Assembly: GCF_001500025.1 (NCBI RefSeq)
Contig: NZ_LQIW01000022.1
Coordinates: 1-33,103, forward strand
Length of the DNA stretch: 33,103 nt
From: Mycobacterium sp. IS-1590
GTDB lineage: Bacteria; Actinomycetota; Actinomycetes; Mycobacteriales; Mycobacteriaceae
Direction of reading: 5' to 3'
Notes under the pieces: model-generated
Databases searched by the model: none
What the model saw: only the letters and a program-made list of their open reading frames with translations
Told to the model about the DNA's origin: nothing
Program-made: the position numbers and the translations under genes
Shown: piece by piece, positions 23,374 to 31,884 of the stretch
Position numbering within the stretch: the first letter of the stretch is position 1
Layout: the number at the start of each line of letters is the position of its first letter

Positions 23374-24507
23374 GTGACCGCGCCCCCGCCCGACGGCGGT
23401 CCCCCGCCGCCGTACGGCCATCCGGCGCAGAAGTACTCCTACCCGCCGCCCAAGCGACCCTCACTCGCCGGTCCTTACCTCGTGTTGTCGCTGCTGGCCG
23501 CGCTGTTCATGGGGTATGCCGCGGTAGCGGTTCTGACGCGGGCGGAATGGATGGGCACCGGCCCACGGGCCGGCACGCAGGTCACGTTCAGCGTGCACGC
23601 GCTGGACGGCTCAGCGCCTTCCCCGGAGGCGCTGTCCCAGACGCGCGACATGGTCGCCGCGCGAGCGCACGAGATGGGATTACGGAATGCGCAGGTGACC
23701 TCCGACGGCGACGCTTTGACCGTCACCGCCCCCGGCGACGCCGACGCGGTACGTGCCGTCGGCCGGACCGGACGGATGCACATCCGTCCGGTGATCCATG
23801 CGATCCCGGCAGAGCCCAGTACCGCGACCTCCGCGACCCCCGCGGCGCCGCGACCGCCCGACCCCGGGCTGGCGCGCCGTATCGCCAACGAGCAACAGTT
23901 GCGACAGAGCACCGACGAGCAGATGCAACTCATGGCTTTACAGTTCCAGGCGACTCGTTGCGCGAACGATGACGATCTGGCCGGCCATGACGACCCGAAT
24001 CTGCCCCTCATCACCTGCTCGCAGGACAACGAGGAGGTGTATCTGCTCGACAAGGCGATCATCACCAGTGAGCAGATCGTGGACGCCACCGCTGACCTGG
24101 ACGTAAAGCGGGGCGAGTATGTCGTTGACCTTCAATTCGACGGCGACGGCAGCCAGGTCTGGGCCGACTTCACCGCCGCGAACACCGGCGCCCGGGCCGC
24201 GTTCGTATTGGACACGAAGGTGGTCAGCGCACCCGAGATCAGCGAACCCATCCCGAACGGGCGCACCCAGATCACCGGCCAGTTCACGGCAGGCAACGCC
24301 CGTGCGCTGGCAAGCCTCTTGAGCCACGACGCCCTGCCTGTTTCGCTGAAATTCGAGTCGTCAACACCGGAAACGGTTCCGGGGCAACCGGGTTCGACAC
24401 CGCTACGCATCGGACTGCTTGCCGGTGGGGTCGTGTTGTCGACTGCTCTCGTCGGAGCCGTCGTGTATGTCGTGCGCCGTCGCACGGCCTCGGGAGCAGT
24501 TCGATGA
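23374..24507 (+). CDS. Truncated SecD paralogue: P1 periplasmic domain with two membrane anchors
   Basis: A 377-aa protein clearly related to the SecD encoded at the window end, but without its channel half. Residues 1-30 are Pro/Tyr-rich, 31-53 form TM1, and about 65-335 match the SecD P1 region. RIANEQQLRQSTDEQ and ALQFQATRC align almost residue for residue with SecD's [15 protein letters not shown] and ALQFQATRC, as do [46 protein letters not shown] and GRTQI.GQFT. C196 and C215 are shared. A single TM (about 345-367) and a basic tail then end the protein. SecD TM3-6 and the D4-type motif are absent. It lies 4 nt after one cyclophilin gene and overlaps the next by 4 nt (ATGA). A role in late secretion or folding at the outer face is inferred. 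It is not a recent decay product, since the frame is intact. Confidence 0.87.
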   Translation: MTAPPPDGGPPPPYGHPAQKYSYPPPKRPSLAGPYLVLSLLAALFMGYAAVAVLTRAEWMGTGPRAGTQVTFSVHALDGSAPSPEALSQTRDMVAARAHEMGLRNAQVTSDGDALTVTAPGDADAVRAVGRTGRMHIRPVIHAIPAEPSTATSATPAAPRPPDPGLARRIANEQQLRQSTDEQMQLMALQFQATRCANDDDLAGHDDPNLPLITCSQDNEEVYLLDKAIITSEQIVDATADLDVKRGEYVVDLQFDGDGSQVWADFTAANTGARAAFVLDTKVVSAPEISEPIPNGRTQITGQFTAGNARALASLLSHDALPVSLKFESSTPETVPGQPGSTPLRIGLLAGGVVLSTALVGAVVYVVRRRTASGAVR

Positions 24508-25487
24508 CCGCGTCGCCGCAACCACCGCCATACGGCGGGTACTCGCTGGGCTACGCCCCGTATCCGCCGCCCAGGCAGACCAACTCGCTGGCCGTCGCGG
24601 CGCTGGTGTGCGCGTTCGTGTTCGCGCCGCTGGGCATCGTGTTCGGGCACGTGTCGCTGTCGCAGATCAAGAAGTCCGGTGAGGAGGGCCGCGGGCTGGC
24701 GATCGCGGGGTTGGTCATCGGGTATCTGGTGACGATCTTGGCGGTGCTGGTCGTCGTCGTCAGCGTCGTCGTCCTCGCGGCGGTGGGACGCGACCTCGCG
24801 AGGTTCGACGGCGTAATTCCCGACGACGCCGCGACGGGGGGCTTGGCGGTCGACGAGCTCCCGAAGTTCGACCCGCCCGCGACGCTTGGCGCGAACTGCC
24901 AGTACCCGCGGAGCCCCGAACCGTCGAGCAAGCCGGTCACGCCGCCGCGCACCGGCCGGGTGCCCACGGACCCCGCCAAGGTCAGCGCCAGCATCACCAC
25001 CAACCAAGGCAACATCGGCCTGCAACTGGACAACGCCAAAGCCCCGTGCACGGTCAACAACTTCGCCAGCCTGGCCCAGCAGGGCTATTTCGACGACACC
25101 CCCTGCCACCGGCTGACAACGGCCGTGCATCTCGGGGTGTTGCAGTGCGGCGACCCAGGCGGCACCGGTACCGGCGGCCCCGGGTATCAGTTCCCGAACG
25201 AATACCCGACCAACCAGTACCGGTTGAGCGATCCGGCGCTGCGATCGCCGGTCCGCTATCCGCGCGGGACGCTGGCGATGGCCAATGCGGGCGTCGGCAC
25301 CAACGGCAGCCAGTTCTTCCTCGTCTACGAGGATTCACAGCTTCCGCCGACGTACACGGTGTTCGGCACGATCGACCAGACCGGGCTGGCGACGCTGGAC
25401 AAGATCGCGGCCGAGGGGGTCGCCGACGGCAACGAGGACGGCCCGCCGGTGGCCGATGTCGTCGTCGAATCGATCCGGCTGGATTGA
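24504..25487 (+). CDS. DUF4190-cyclophilin fusion protein (second secreted PPIase)
   Basis: A 327-aa protein. Residues 1-25 are Pro/Tyr-rich. Residues 26-95 form a DUF4190-type module with two transmembrane helices (NSLAVAALVCAFVF...GHVSLSQIKKSG...GRGLAIAGLVIGYL). An extracytoplasmic cyclophilin domain then starts near 150. CHRLTT, LQCGDPGG, YPRGTLAMANAG and NGSQFFLVY match the upstream cyclophilin closely, as do four cysteine positions (NCQYP, APCTVN, TPCHR, LQCGD). The catalytic Arg and Gln are present. It is a duplicate of the PpiB catalytic domain joined to a different membrane anchor. ATG 24504 overlaps the SecD-like stop. It ends 4 nt before the convergent DUF4333 lipoprotein gene. Confidence 0.9.
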   Translation: MTASPQPPPYGGYSLGYAPYPPPRQTNSLAVAALVCAFVFAPLGIVFGHVSLSQIKKSGEEGRGLAIAGLVIGYLVTILAVLVVVVSVVVLAAVGRDLARFDGVIPDDAATGGLAVDELPKFDPPATLGANCQYPRSPEPSSKPVTPPRTGRVPTDPAKVSASITTNQGNIGLQLDNAKAPCTVNNFASLAQQGYFDDTPCHRLTTAVHLGVLQCGDPGGTGTGGPGYQFPNEYPTNQYRLSDPALRSPVRYPRGTLAMANAGVGTNGSQFFLVYEDSQLPPTYTVFGTIDQTGLATLDKIAAEGVADGNEDGPPVADVVVESIRLD

Positions 25488-25491
25488 TCGG

Positions 25492-25785
25492 CTACTCGGT
25501 CGGGGCGGTCTCGATGTAGAACTCGACGTCCTCGTCCTCGACCTTGGTCACCCGCATGTTCGCGGTGTACTCCTCGCCCTCGGGTCCAGTGAACTTGCAT
25601 TCGAACTTCGCGCCCTCTTCGGCCTCGACGCCGTCGGGACACTTCACGTCGGTGGGTTTGAACCCGGTCTGCTCGGAGACGAGGTCGACGACAGCCTGGG
25701 CAGCGCCTTCCGGTTTGATCGTCGATCCGCAACCGGCGACCGCTACTCCCAGAGAGACGAGCAAGACGATTACCGCGGGGCGCAT
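25492..25785 (-). CDS. DUF4333-type lipoprotein
   Basis: A 97-aa secreted lipoprotein. Residues 1-18 form the signal, with lipobox VAGC (C19 lipidated). The mature part of about 78 aa contains two more cysteines (VKCPDG and FECKF) and an acidic C-terminus, the pattern of the mycobacterial DUF4333 family (PF14230). That family has no known function. On the minus strand GATACT lies 6 nt before ATG 25785, suggesting a leaderless promoter. It converges with the cyclophilin fusion gene. It follows relA on the same strand, with the hairpin repeat region between them. Confidence 0.8.
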   Translation of the reverse strand: MRPAVIVLLVSLGVAVAGCGSTIKPEGAAQAVVDLVSEQTGFKPTDVKCPDGVEAEEGAKFECKFTGPEGEEYTANMRVTKVEDEDVEFYIETAPTE

Positions 25786-25805
25786 CGTCGCAGTATCCCA
25801 GAACC

Positions 25806-25838
25806 GGCAAAAATTGACGCCCTTCGGCGAAATTTGCC
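25806..25838 (-). terminator. Possible hairpin downstream of relA
   Basis: GGCAAA (25806-25811) pairs with TTTGCC (25833-25838), and the inner CGCC (25818-25821) pairs with GGCG (25826-25829) around a CTTC loop. An asymmetric internal loop separates the two stems. It lies between the relA repeat array and the DUF4333 gene and may limit read-through. No clear U-tract follows. Confidence 0.35.
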
Positions 25839-25847
25839 AAAACCCCG

Positions 25848-25942
25848 ATTGCGGCTCACGCCGCTTCTGCCCAATTGCGGCTCACGCCGCTTCTGCCCAA
25901 TTGCGGCTCACGCCGCTTCTGCCCAATTGCGGCTCACGCCGC
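25848..25942 (-). repeat. 26-bp tandem repeat array of tetraloop hairpins at the relA 3' end
   Basis: Three identical 26-bp units (25848-25873, 25874-25899, 25900-25925) are followed by a 17-bp partial unit (25926-25942) that overlaps the relA stop codon. On the minus-strand transcript each unit contains GCGGCGTGAGCCGC, a 5-bp GC stem closed by a GUGA loop of the GNRA class. Up to four stable hairpins would therefore follow relA. The perfect identity of the units points to recent expansion, as in a VNTR locus. Confidence 0.92.
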
Positions 25943-28288
25943 GGACGTGACCCGGTAGACGTCGTACACGCCCTCCACATTGCGCACCACGTTGAGCACG
26001 TGGCCCAGGTGTTTGGGGTCGCCCATCTCGAAGGTGAACCGGCTGATGGCCACCCGGTCGTTGGACGTCGTCACCGACGCGGACAGGATGTTGACCTTCT
26101 CGTCGGCCAACACCCGCGTCACATCCGACAGCAGGCGGTGCCGGTCGAGCGCCTCGACCTGGATGGCGACCAGGAACACCGACGACGGCGACGGCGCCCA
26201 CTTCACGTCGATGATCCGCTCCGACTGCTGCTGTAGCGACCCGGCGTTCGTGCAGTCGGTGCGGTGCACGCTGACCCCGCCGCCGCGGGTGACAAAGCCC
26301 ATGATGTTGTCGCCGGGCACCGGCGTGCAGCACTTGGCCAGCTTGGTCAGCACACCGGGAGCGCCCGGCACAGCGACCCCGACATCGTCGTTGGTGCGCT
26401 GACGCACCGGCATCGTCGCGGGCGTCGAACGTTCGGCGAGTTCGTCGGAGGCCTCCTCGTCGCCACCGACTTGGGCGACCAGTCGCTGCACCACATGCCG
26501 CGCCGAGACATGGCCCTCGCCCACCGCGGTGTAGAGCGCCGAGACGTCGACATACCGCAGTTCGCGAGCCAGGGCCCCCATCGACTCGGCGTTCATCAGA
26601 CGCTGCAACGGAAGTCCGCCGCGCCGAACCTCGCGTGCGATGGCGTCCTTACCCGCTTCGAGCGCCTCCTCGCGGCGTTCCTTGGCGAACCACTGCCGGA
26701 TCTTGGCCTTTGCGCGCGGTGAGACCACGAAGGTCTGCCAGTCGCGTGACGGGCCGGCGTTGAGCGCCTTGGACGTGAAAACCTCGACCACTTCCCCGTT
26801 TTCGAGCTTGCGCTCCAACGCGACGAGGCGGCCGTTCACGCGTGCGCCGATACAGCGGTGACCGACCTCGGTGTGCACCGCATAGGCGAAGTCCACCGGC
26901 GTCGACCCGGTCGGCAACGTGATGACATCGCCCTTGGGGGTGAAGACGAAGATCTCCTGCACCGCAAGGTCGTAGCGCAGCGACTCCAGGAACTCGCCGG
27001 GGTCGGCGGCCTCACGCTGCCAGTCCAGAAGCTGCCGCATCCACGCCATGTCGTCGATCTCGGCCGACGAGTGCTGGTTCGGAACGGCGTTGCGGCCCTT
27101 GGTTTCCTTGTAGCGCCAGTGCGCGGCGATACCCAGTTCGGCCGTCTTGTGCATGTCGTGGGTGCGGATCTGCACTTCCAGCGGTTTGCCCTCGGGTCCG
27201 ACGACGGTGGTGTGCAACGACTGATACACGCCGTACCGCGGCTGGGCGATGTAGTCCTTGAACCGCCCCGCCATCGGCTGCCACAGCGAATGAACCACGC
27301 CCAAAGCCGCGTAGCAGTCCCGAATCTCGTCGCACAGGATACGCACGCCGACGAGGTCGTGAATGTCGTCGAAGTCGCGGCCCTTGACGATCATCTTCTG
27401 ATAGATCGACCAGTAGTGCTTGGGACGGCCCTCCACCACCGCGGTGATCTTCGACGCATTGAGCGTCGCGGTGATCTCGGCGCGCACCTTGGCCAGATAG
27501 GTGTCGCGGGACGGCGCGCGGTCGGCGACCAGGCGCACGATCTCCTCGTACTTCTTGGGGTGCAGGATCGCGAAGGCGAGGTCTTCGAGTTCCCACTTGA
27601 CCGTCGCCATGCCCAGTCGATGCGCAAGTGGGGCAATGACTTCCAGCGTCTCGCGCGCCTTGCGTTGCTGCTTTTCGGGCGGCAGAAAACGCATCGTGCG
27701 CATGTTGTGCAGGCGGTCGGCGACCTTGATCACCAGCACGCGCGCGTCCCGCGCCATCGCGATGATCATCTTGCGGATGGTCTCGCCCTCCGCGGCGGTG
27801 CCCAGCGCGACCTTGTCCAGCTTGGTGACACCGTCGACCAGATGGCCGACCTCGGTGCCGAACTCCTCGGTCAACGCTTCCAGGGTGTATCCCGTGTCCT
27901 CGACGGTGTCGTGCAGCAGCGCCGCGATCAGCGTGGTGGTGTCCATGCCGAGCTCGGCCAGGATGTTGGCCACCGCCAACGGATGGGTGATGTAGGGATC
28001 ACCCGAGCGGCGCAGCTGATCGGCGTGCCGCCGCTCGGCCACCTCGTAGGCCCGCTGCAGCAACTGCAGATTGGCCTTCGGATAGATCTCCTTGTGGACG
28101 GCGACCAGCGGCTCCAGCACCGGGTTGATCGCACTGCGCTGCGACGTCATCCGGCGCGCCAACCGAGCCCGCACGCGGCGTGACGCGCTCGCGGAGGGCT
28201 TCGGCATCTCCAGCGGCTGCGTCTCGGGGATCTGGGCGCCGGGGGGCGCTGACTGCACGGCCTGGCCCGTGCCGGGGTCCTCAGCCAT
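25934..28288 (-). CDS. relA: Bifunctional (p)ppGpp synthetase/hydrolase Rel
   Basis: A 784-aa long RelA/SpoT homologue that makes and degrades the alarmone (p)ppGpp. The N-terminal HD hydrolase has [10 protein letters not shown] (H102) and LLHDTVEDT (H126, D127, E130, D131), with the active-site residues intact. The synthetase domain includes [35 protein letters not shown] and [18 protein letters not shown] domain ([31 protein letters not shown]) is followed by helical/zinc-finger regions ([12 protein letters not shown]) and a C-terminal ACT domain. The length is close to M. tuberculosis Rv2583c. ATG 28288 is preferred, with GGGAGGTGA just upstream. Its stop lies within a 26-bp hairpin repeat array. 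An own promoter is likely (minus-strand TATCCT at 28370-28365). Confidence 0.95.
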   Translation of the reverse strand: MAEDPGTGQAVQSAPPGAQIPETQPLEMPKPSASASRRVRARLARRMTSQRSAINPVLEPLVAVHKEIYPKANLQLLQRAYEVAERRHADQLRRSGDPYITHPLAVANILAELGMDTTTLIAALLHDTVEDTGYTLEALTEEFGTEVGHLVDGVTKLDKVALGTAAEGETIRKMIIAMARDARVLVIKVADRLHNMRTMRFLPPEKQQRKARETLEVIAPLAHRLGMATVKWELEDLAFAILHPKKYEEIVRLVADRAPSRDTYLAKVRAEITATLNASKITAVVEGRPKHYWSIYQKMIVKGRDFDDIHDLVGVRILCDEIRDCYAALGVVHSLWQPMAGRFKDYIAQPRYGVYQSLHTTVVGPEGKPLEVQIRTHDMHKTAELGIAAHWRYKETKGRNAVPNQHSSAEIDDMAWMRQLLDWQREAADPGEFLESLRYDLAVQEIFVFTPKGDVITLPTGSTPVDFAYAVHTEVGHRCIGARVNGRLVALERKLENGEVVEVFTSKALNAGPSRDWQTFVVSPRAKAKIRQWFAKERREEALEAGKDAIAREVRRGGLPLQRLMNAESMGALARELRYVDVSALYTAVGEGHVSARHVVQRLVAQVGGDEEASDELAERSTPATMPVRQRTNDDVGVAVPGAPGVLTKLAKCCTPVPGDNIMGFVTRGGGVSVHRTDCTNAGSLQQQSERIIDVKWAPSPSSVFLVAIQVEALDRHRLLSDVTRVLADEKVNILSASVTTSNDRVAISRFTFEMGDPKHLGHVLNVVRNVEGVYDVYRVTSAA

Positions 28289-28364
28289 GGTCACCTCCCG
28301 GTCTTCTCGTTCGCGCAGAAGCGCTCATCGGTCGCGACAGCGGCGTCGCCGACGCGCGTCTTCG

Positions 28365-28370
28365 AGGATA
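28365..28370 (-). promoter_or_regulatory. Candidate relA -10 element
   Basis: On the minus strand TATCCT fits the mycobacterial TANNNT -10 box. It lies in the 86-bp gap between apt and relA and predicts a start near 28358 and a leader of about 70 nt. I see no clear -35 or SigE motif. Confidence 0.35.
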
Positions 28371-28374
28371 TCCC

Positions 28375-28911
28375 TCAGACCCGGTACAGCGACGTGACCG
28401 GCAACGGATCGAGCGCTGCGCGGCCGCCCAGCGCGGTCAACTCGAGCAGCACCGCGGCGCCCGGCACGGACGCACCCGCGCTCTGTAGCAGCTTGACCGC
28501 GGCAGCCGCGGTGCCGCCGGTGGCCAGCACATCGTCGACGATGAGCACATTGCGGCCGCCGAGGTCGACCCCGTCGGCCGGGATCTCCAGTGTCGCCGTA
28601 CCGTATTCGAGCGCATAGGTCTGGCTGAACACGGGCGGCGGCAGCTTGCCGCCCTTGCGGATCGCCAACACGCCGGTGCCCAGGCGCAACGCGACCGCCG
28701 CGCCGAGCAGGAAGCCGCGGGCGTCGATTCCCGCCACCAGGTCCGCGCCGCGGGCGATGTCGGCGAGCGCGTCGGTGACCGCGGCCAGCCCACGCGCGTC
28801 GGCGAGCAGCGGGGTGAGGTCCTTGAACGCGACCCCCGGTTCCGGGAAGTCGGGCACCTCGCGCATCATTTGCGCGATCAGCGTCGAGATGTCGTCGTTG
28901 CCGGCGCTCAC
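28375..28911 (-). CDS. apt: Adenine phosphoribosyltransferase Apt
   Basis: A 178-aa purine-salvage enzyme converting adenine and PRPP to AMP. The PRPP-binding motif [15 protein letters not shown] occupies residues 122-136. Other family marks are [15 protein letters not shown] near the N-terminus, [14 protein letters not shown] and the flexible-loop stretch [20 protein letters not shown]. The start is GTG 28911, which overlaps the stop of the upstream lipoprotein gene (GTGA) and gives the usual length for the family; longer open-frame starts would lie inside that gene. The order secD-secF-lipoprotein-apt-relA matches M. tuberculosis Rv2587c-Rv2583c. Confidence 0.93.
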   Translation of the reverse strand: MSAGNDDISTLIAQMMREVPDFPEPGVAFKDLTPLLADARGLAAVTDALADIARGADLVAGIDARGFLLGAAVALRLGTGVLAIRKGGKLPPPVFSQTYALEYGTATLEIPADGVDLGGRNVLIVDDVLATGGTAAAAVKLLQSAGASVPGAAVLLELTALGGRAALDPLPVTSLYRV

Positions 28912-30599
28912 CGGTCCAACACCCACCGGTCCATGTTCCATCCCGCGCCCCACCGCGTCGGATTACTGCTCACGGCGAACATCTTCTTCGATGTGAGCAC
29001 CGTTCGCTGCTGTCGGTACAGCGGCAACGTCGGCATGTCGGCCCACAGCACCGGGCCGCCCTCGCCGAGCAGCCGGGCCATCTCCTTGGGGTCGTTGGTG
29101 ATGGCGATCGCCGAGATGACCCGGTCGACCTGCGGGTTGGAGTAGCGCGGCAGGTTGTTTCCGTTTCCGGTGTGGAACTGGTACGCGTCCATCGCCGACG
29201 AACCCGTCGACCCGCTGCCCGCGGCACCGCCCGTGCTGGCGATCAGCACATCGATCTCGTTGTTGCGCAACGACAATGGGCCCACGGTGTCCCCCGCGGC
29301 GTCTTCGACCGTGATCCCGGCCGGCGCACACGCCTTGGCGATGGCGCCCACGGTCGCCGCCAGTCGCGCGTTCGGGCTCTGATACCCCATGCGGACGGTG
29401 AGGGGGCGCGCGTCGAGCGCGGCCCGAGCGGCGTCGGGGTTGGCCGCGACGAACTGGCCGGGCTCCGGACCGGCCTCGGCGTCGCTGTAGGCATCCTCGG
29501 TCGCGGGATTGAGCCGCGAATCGGCGATGGGCTGCTCGGCGTTGCGGGCGATCACGTCGCGCGGCGTGCAGAGGGCCAGCGCGCGACGAGCCGGCGTGGC
29601 CGCCAGCGGCCCCTGCGGCGCGAAGATCAGCTGCTGGATGCCGGCCGACGGGGCATCGGTGCGCACGTAGTCATCGGGCATGTTCAGCGTGCCCGACGAT
29701 CCGGTGGCGATGTCGACGACGTCGTAGGCGCCCTGATTGACACGCTCCTGGATGTCGGCGCCGCGCGGCCACACGGTGAGCTTCTTGGTCACCGGCTCGG
29801 CACCCCACCACTTGTCGTTGGCAACCAGCACGACGGCCCCGTCCTCGGTCACCGAGTCCAGCTTGTAGGGCCCCGACGAGGGGAACTTCTTCAGGTCGAG
29901 ATCAGGCTTGAGGTCCCAGCCTGTGTTCCAGACCTGCGCGATGCGCTCCACCGCGGCGCCGTCGTTCTCGAGGATGGCCCTGGTGACTCCGCCGTCGCCG
30001 AGACCCAGTTGGTCCGCGATGACGTGGGACGGCATCAGTGACGTCGCGGAGAACAGCTGACCGAAGTCGACGAATCCACGATCGGGCGCGAACGACACCC
30101 GTGCCTTCTTCTGCCCCGGCGTGCAGTCCACCGTGGCGATATCGCTGTAGCCCGCGCGGCTGGCGGCGTCGAAGTCCGGGAACCGCCCGGACTGCGACGC
30201 CCAGGCCAACACGACGTCGTCGCAGGTGATCGGTTTGCCGTCGGAGTACACCGCGTTCGCGTTGACCTCGTAGTCGAGCACCAGCGGTTGCCTGCCGACG
30301 ACCGAGATGGTTCCGAAGTCGTGGTCGCCGACGATCTGGCCGTCGGGTCCGTGGTAGTTGAAGCCCGTCAGCACCCGCGCGAACGCCTGCGGCCCGGCCG
30401 AAGCGGCGCCGGCGACGGTGTTGGTGTTGTAGGTGATCAGCGTGCCGTCAACGGCGTAGTCGATGCTGTCGGCAGGGCTGCGCGTGCACGCCGACGCCAA
30501 CGAGGCGGCGAGCACCAGGACGGCCGCCAGGGCACCACAACGCCGGATCGGATTCACTACCCCCGCGGGCCGGCTGCCCGCCCGCTTGCCGGCGCTCAT
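28908..30599 (-). CDS. SBP family 5 substrate-binding lipoprotein (Rv2585c-like)
   Basis: A 563-aa extracytoplasmic lipoprotein. A basic N-terminus, a hydrophobic core and the lipobox-like LASAC (C38) form the signal. The mature protein has the SBP_bac_5 (oligopeptide/nickel-binding) fold: [43 protein letters not shown] and a C-terminal [11 protein letters not shown]...NMDRWVL. Position and size match M. tuberculosis Rv2585c, a lipoprotein without neighbouring ABC permease genes. Here too no permease or ATPase is adjacent, so it may work with a distant transporter or serve another envelope role. The start ATG 30599 is 3 nt after the secF stop, and its stop overlaps apt by 4 nt. Co-expression with the Sec accessory genes is therefore expected. 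Confidence 0.88.
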   Translation of the reverse strand: MSAGKRAGSRPAGVVNPIRRCGALAAVLVLAASLASACTRSPADSIDYAVDGTLITYNTNTVAGAASAGPQAFARVLTGFNYHGPDGQIVGDHDFGTISVVGRQPLVLDYEVNANAVYSDGKPITCDDVVLAWASQSGRFPDFDAASRAGYSDIATVDCTPGQKKARVSFAPDRGFVDFGQLFSATSLMPSHVIADQLGLGDGGVTRAILENDGAAVERIAQVWNTGWDLKPDLDLKKFPSSGPYKLDSVTEDGAVVLVANDKWWGAEPVTKKLTVWPRGADIQERVNQGAYDVVDIATGSSGTLNMPDDYVRTDAPSAGIQQLIFAPQGPLAATPARRALALCTPRDVIARNAEQPIADSRLNPATEDAYSDAEAGPEPGQFVAANPDAARAALDARPLTVRMGYQSPNARLAATVGAIAKACAPAGITVEDAAGDTVGPLSLRNNEIDVLIASTGGAAGSGSTGSSAMDAYQFHTGNGNNLPRYSNPQVDRVISAIAITNDPKEMARLLGEGGPVLWADMPTLPLYRQQRTVLTSKKMFAVSSNPTRWGAGWNMDRWVLDR

Positions 30600-30602
30600 C
30601 CC

Positions 30603-31883
30603 CTACCGCCGCCGCGTGTCGCGCTTACCCGACGGACGTCCGGTCCGGCTGCTGGTCGGCCGCACCGGCCGCGCCCCCGGTGCGGGTTTGTCGGGCGGCG
30701 GAGTGGTCCGTGTCGCGGTGTCGGAACGCGCCGTCGCGGCGGCGCCGACGGTCTCCGGCTGATCGCTGTCGTCGTCGGATCCCTCCGCCTGGGAGGCCCT
30801 CGTCGCCGCGTTCTTGCGGCGGTTCATCACCCGGCGGGTGTGGTTGCGCACGAGGTCGGTGCGTTCGCGCAGCGTCACCAGCAGCGGGGTCGCGAAGAAG
30901 ATCGACGAATAGGTGCCGACGATGACGCCGACCAGCTGCACCAGCGCCAGGTCCATCAGCGTGCCCACACCCAGCAGCCAGACCGCCACGACCATCAGCG
31001 CCACGATCGGCAACACGGAGATGAGGCTGGTGTTGATGGACCGCATGAAGGTCTGGTTGACCGCGAGGTTGGCGTGCTCGGCGAACGTACGTCTCGTGGT
31101 GTGCTCGAAGCCGTGGGTGTTCTCCTCGACCTTGTCGAACACGATGACGGTGTCATAGAGCGAGAAGCCCAGAATCGTCAGCAGGCCGATCACCGTGGCC
31201 GGGGTGACCTCGAAACCGACGAGCGAGTAGACACCGGCGGTGACCACGAGGTCGAACACCAGCGTCGCCATCGCCGCGATCGACATGTAGCGCTCGTAGC
31301 GCAGCATGATGTAGACCGTCGCCAGCACGAGGAACACCACCAGCGCGATCAACGCCTTCTGGGTGATCTGGCCGCCCCACGTCTCCGACACCGCGGAGTC
31401 GCTGATGGCCTGCTTACTGGGCTCCCCGTTGGCCCCCTTCGGCTTGAACGCATCGAACAGCGCGGTGCGCAGCTCCTCGGTCTCCTCGTTGGTCAGCGTC
31501 TCGGAGCGGATCTGCACGGTGGCCGATCCGCCGCTGCCGACCACGACCACCGACTCCGGGCTCTTGCCCAGCGTCTTGCTGAACACGTCCTCGACCTGCT
31601 GGGTGGTCACGGTGCCCGACTCGGTTGCGGTGGGCATCGACACCTTGGTGCCGCCCTCGAAGTCGATGCCGAAGGTGAAGCCGCGCAGCAGCATGCTGGC
31701 CAGGCAGACCAGCACGATCGCACCGCTGACCGCGTACCACAGCTTGCGCTTGCCGATGACCTCGAAGGCACCGGTGCCGGTGTAGAGGCGGACGAAGAAG
31801 CCGTGGCGAGGCGTGGCTGACTCGAGGTCCGGCGCCTCCACGGCGCTGGTCTGCTGTTCGTCCGATGACTCTTTGGGCGCCAT
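30603..31883 (-). CDS. secF: Protein translocase subunit SecF
   Basis: A 426-aa inner-membrane subunit of SecDF, which uses the proton gradient to pull secreted proteins across the membrane. An N-terminal acidic cytoplasmic segment precedes TM1 (LWYAVSGAIVLVCLASMLL). GIDFEGGTKVSM, the SecD/F signature, opens the periplasmic domain. TM2-6 follow, with TVIGLLTILGFSLYDTVIVFDKVEEN carrying the conserved family Asp and NQTFMRSINTSLISVLPI. The long C-terminal tail is Arg/Thr/Pro-rich. ATG 31883 is 1 nt beyond the secD stop. In-frame starts upstream exist inside secD and are less likely. The length is similar to Rv2586c. Confidence 0.94.
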   Translation of the reverse strand: MAPKESSDEQQTSAVEAPDLESATPRHGFFVRLYTGTGAFEVIGKRKLWYAVSGAIVLVCLASMLLRGFTFGIDFEGGTKVSMPTATESGTVTTQQVEDVFSKTLGKSPESVVVVGSGGSATVQIRSETLTNEETEELRTALFDAFKPKGANGEPSKQAISDSAVSETWGGQITQKALIALVVFLVLATVYIMLRYERYMSIAAMATLVFDLVVTAGVYSLVGFEVTPATVIGLLTILGFSLYDTVIVFDKVEENTHGFEHTTRRTFAEHANLAVNQTFMRSINTSLISVLPIVALMVVAVWLLGVGTLMDLALVQLVGVIVGTYSSIFFATPLLVTLRERTDLVRNHTRRVMNRRKNAATRASQAEGSDDDSDQPETVGAAATARSDTATRTTPPPDKPAPGARPVRPTSSRTGRPSGKRDTRRR

Positions 31884-31884
31884 A

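Noticed and set aside
23374..24507. SecD-like gene as a pseudogene fragment
   Set aside because: Intact frame with its own second TM, basic tail, and tight coupling to both neighbours argue for a functional gene.
25848..25942. CRISPR-like array
   Set aside because: Units are directly adjacent and identical, with no spacers; no cas genes nearby.
30288..31820. 510-codon plus-strand frame opposite secF and the lipoprotein gene
   Set aside because: Crosses two well-supported genes and encodes a repetitive His/Asp/Arg-rich product.
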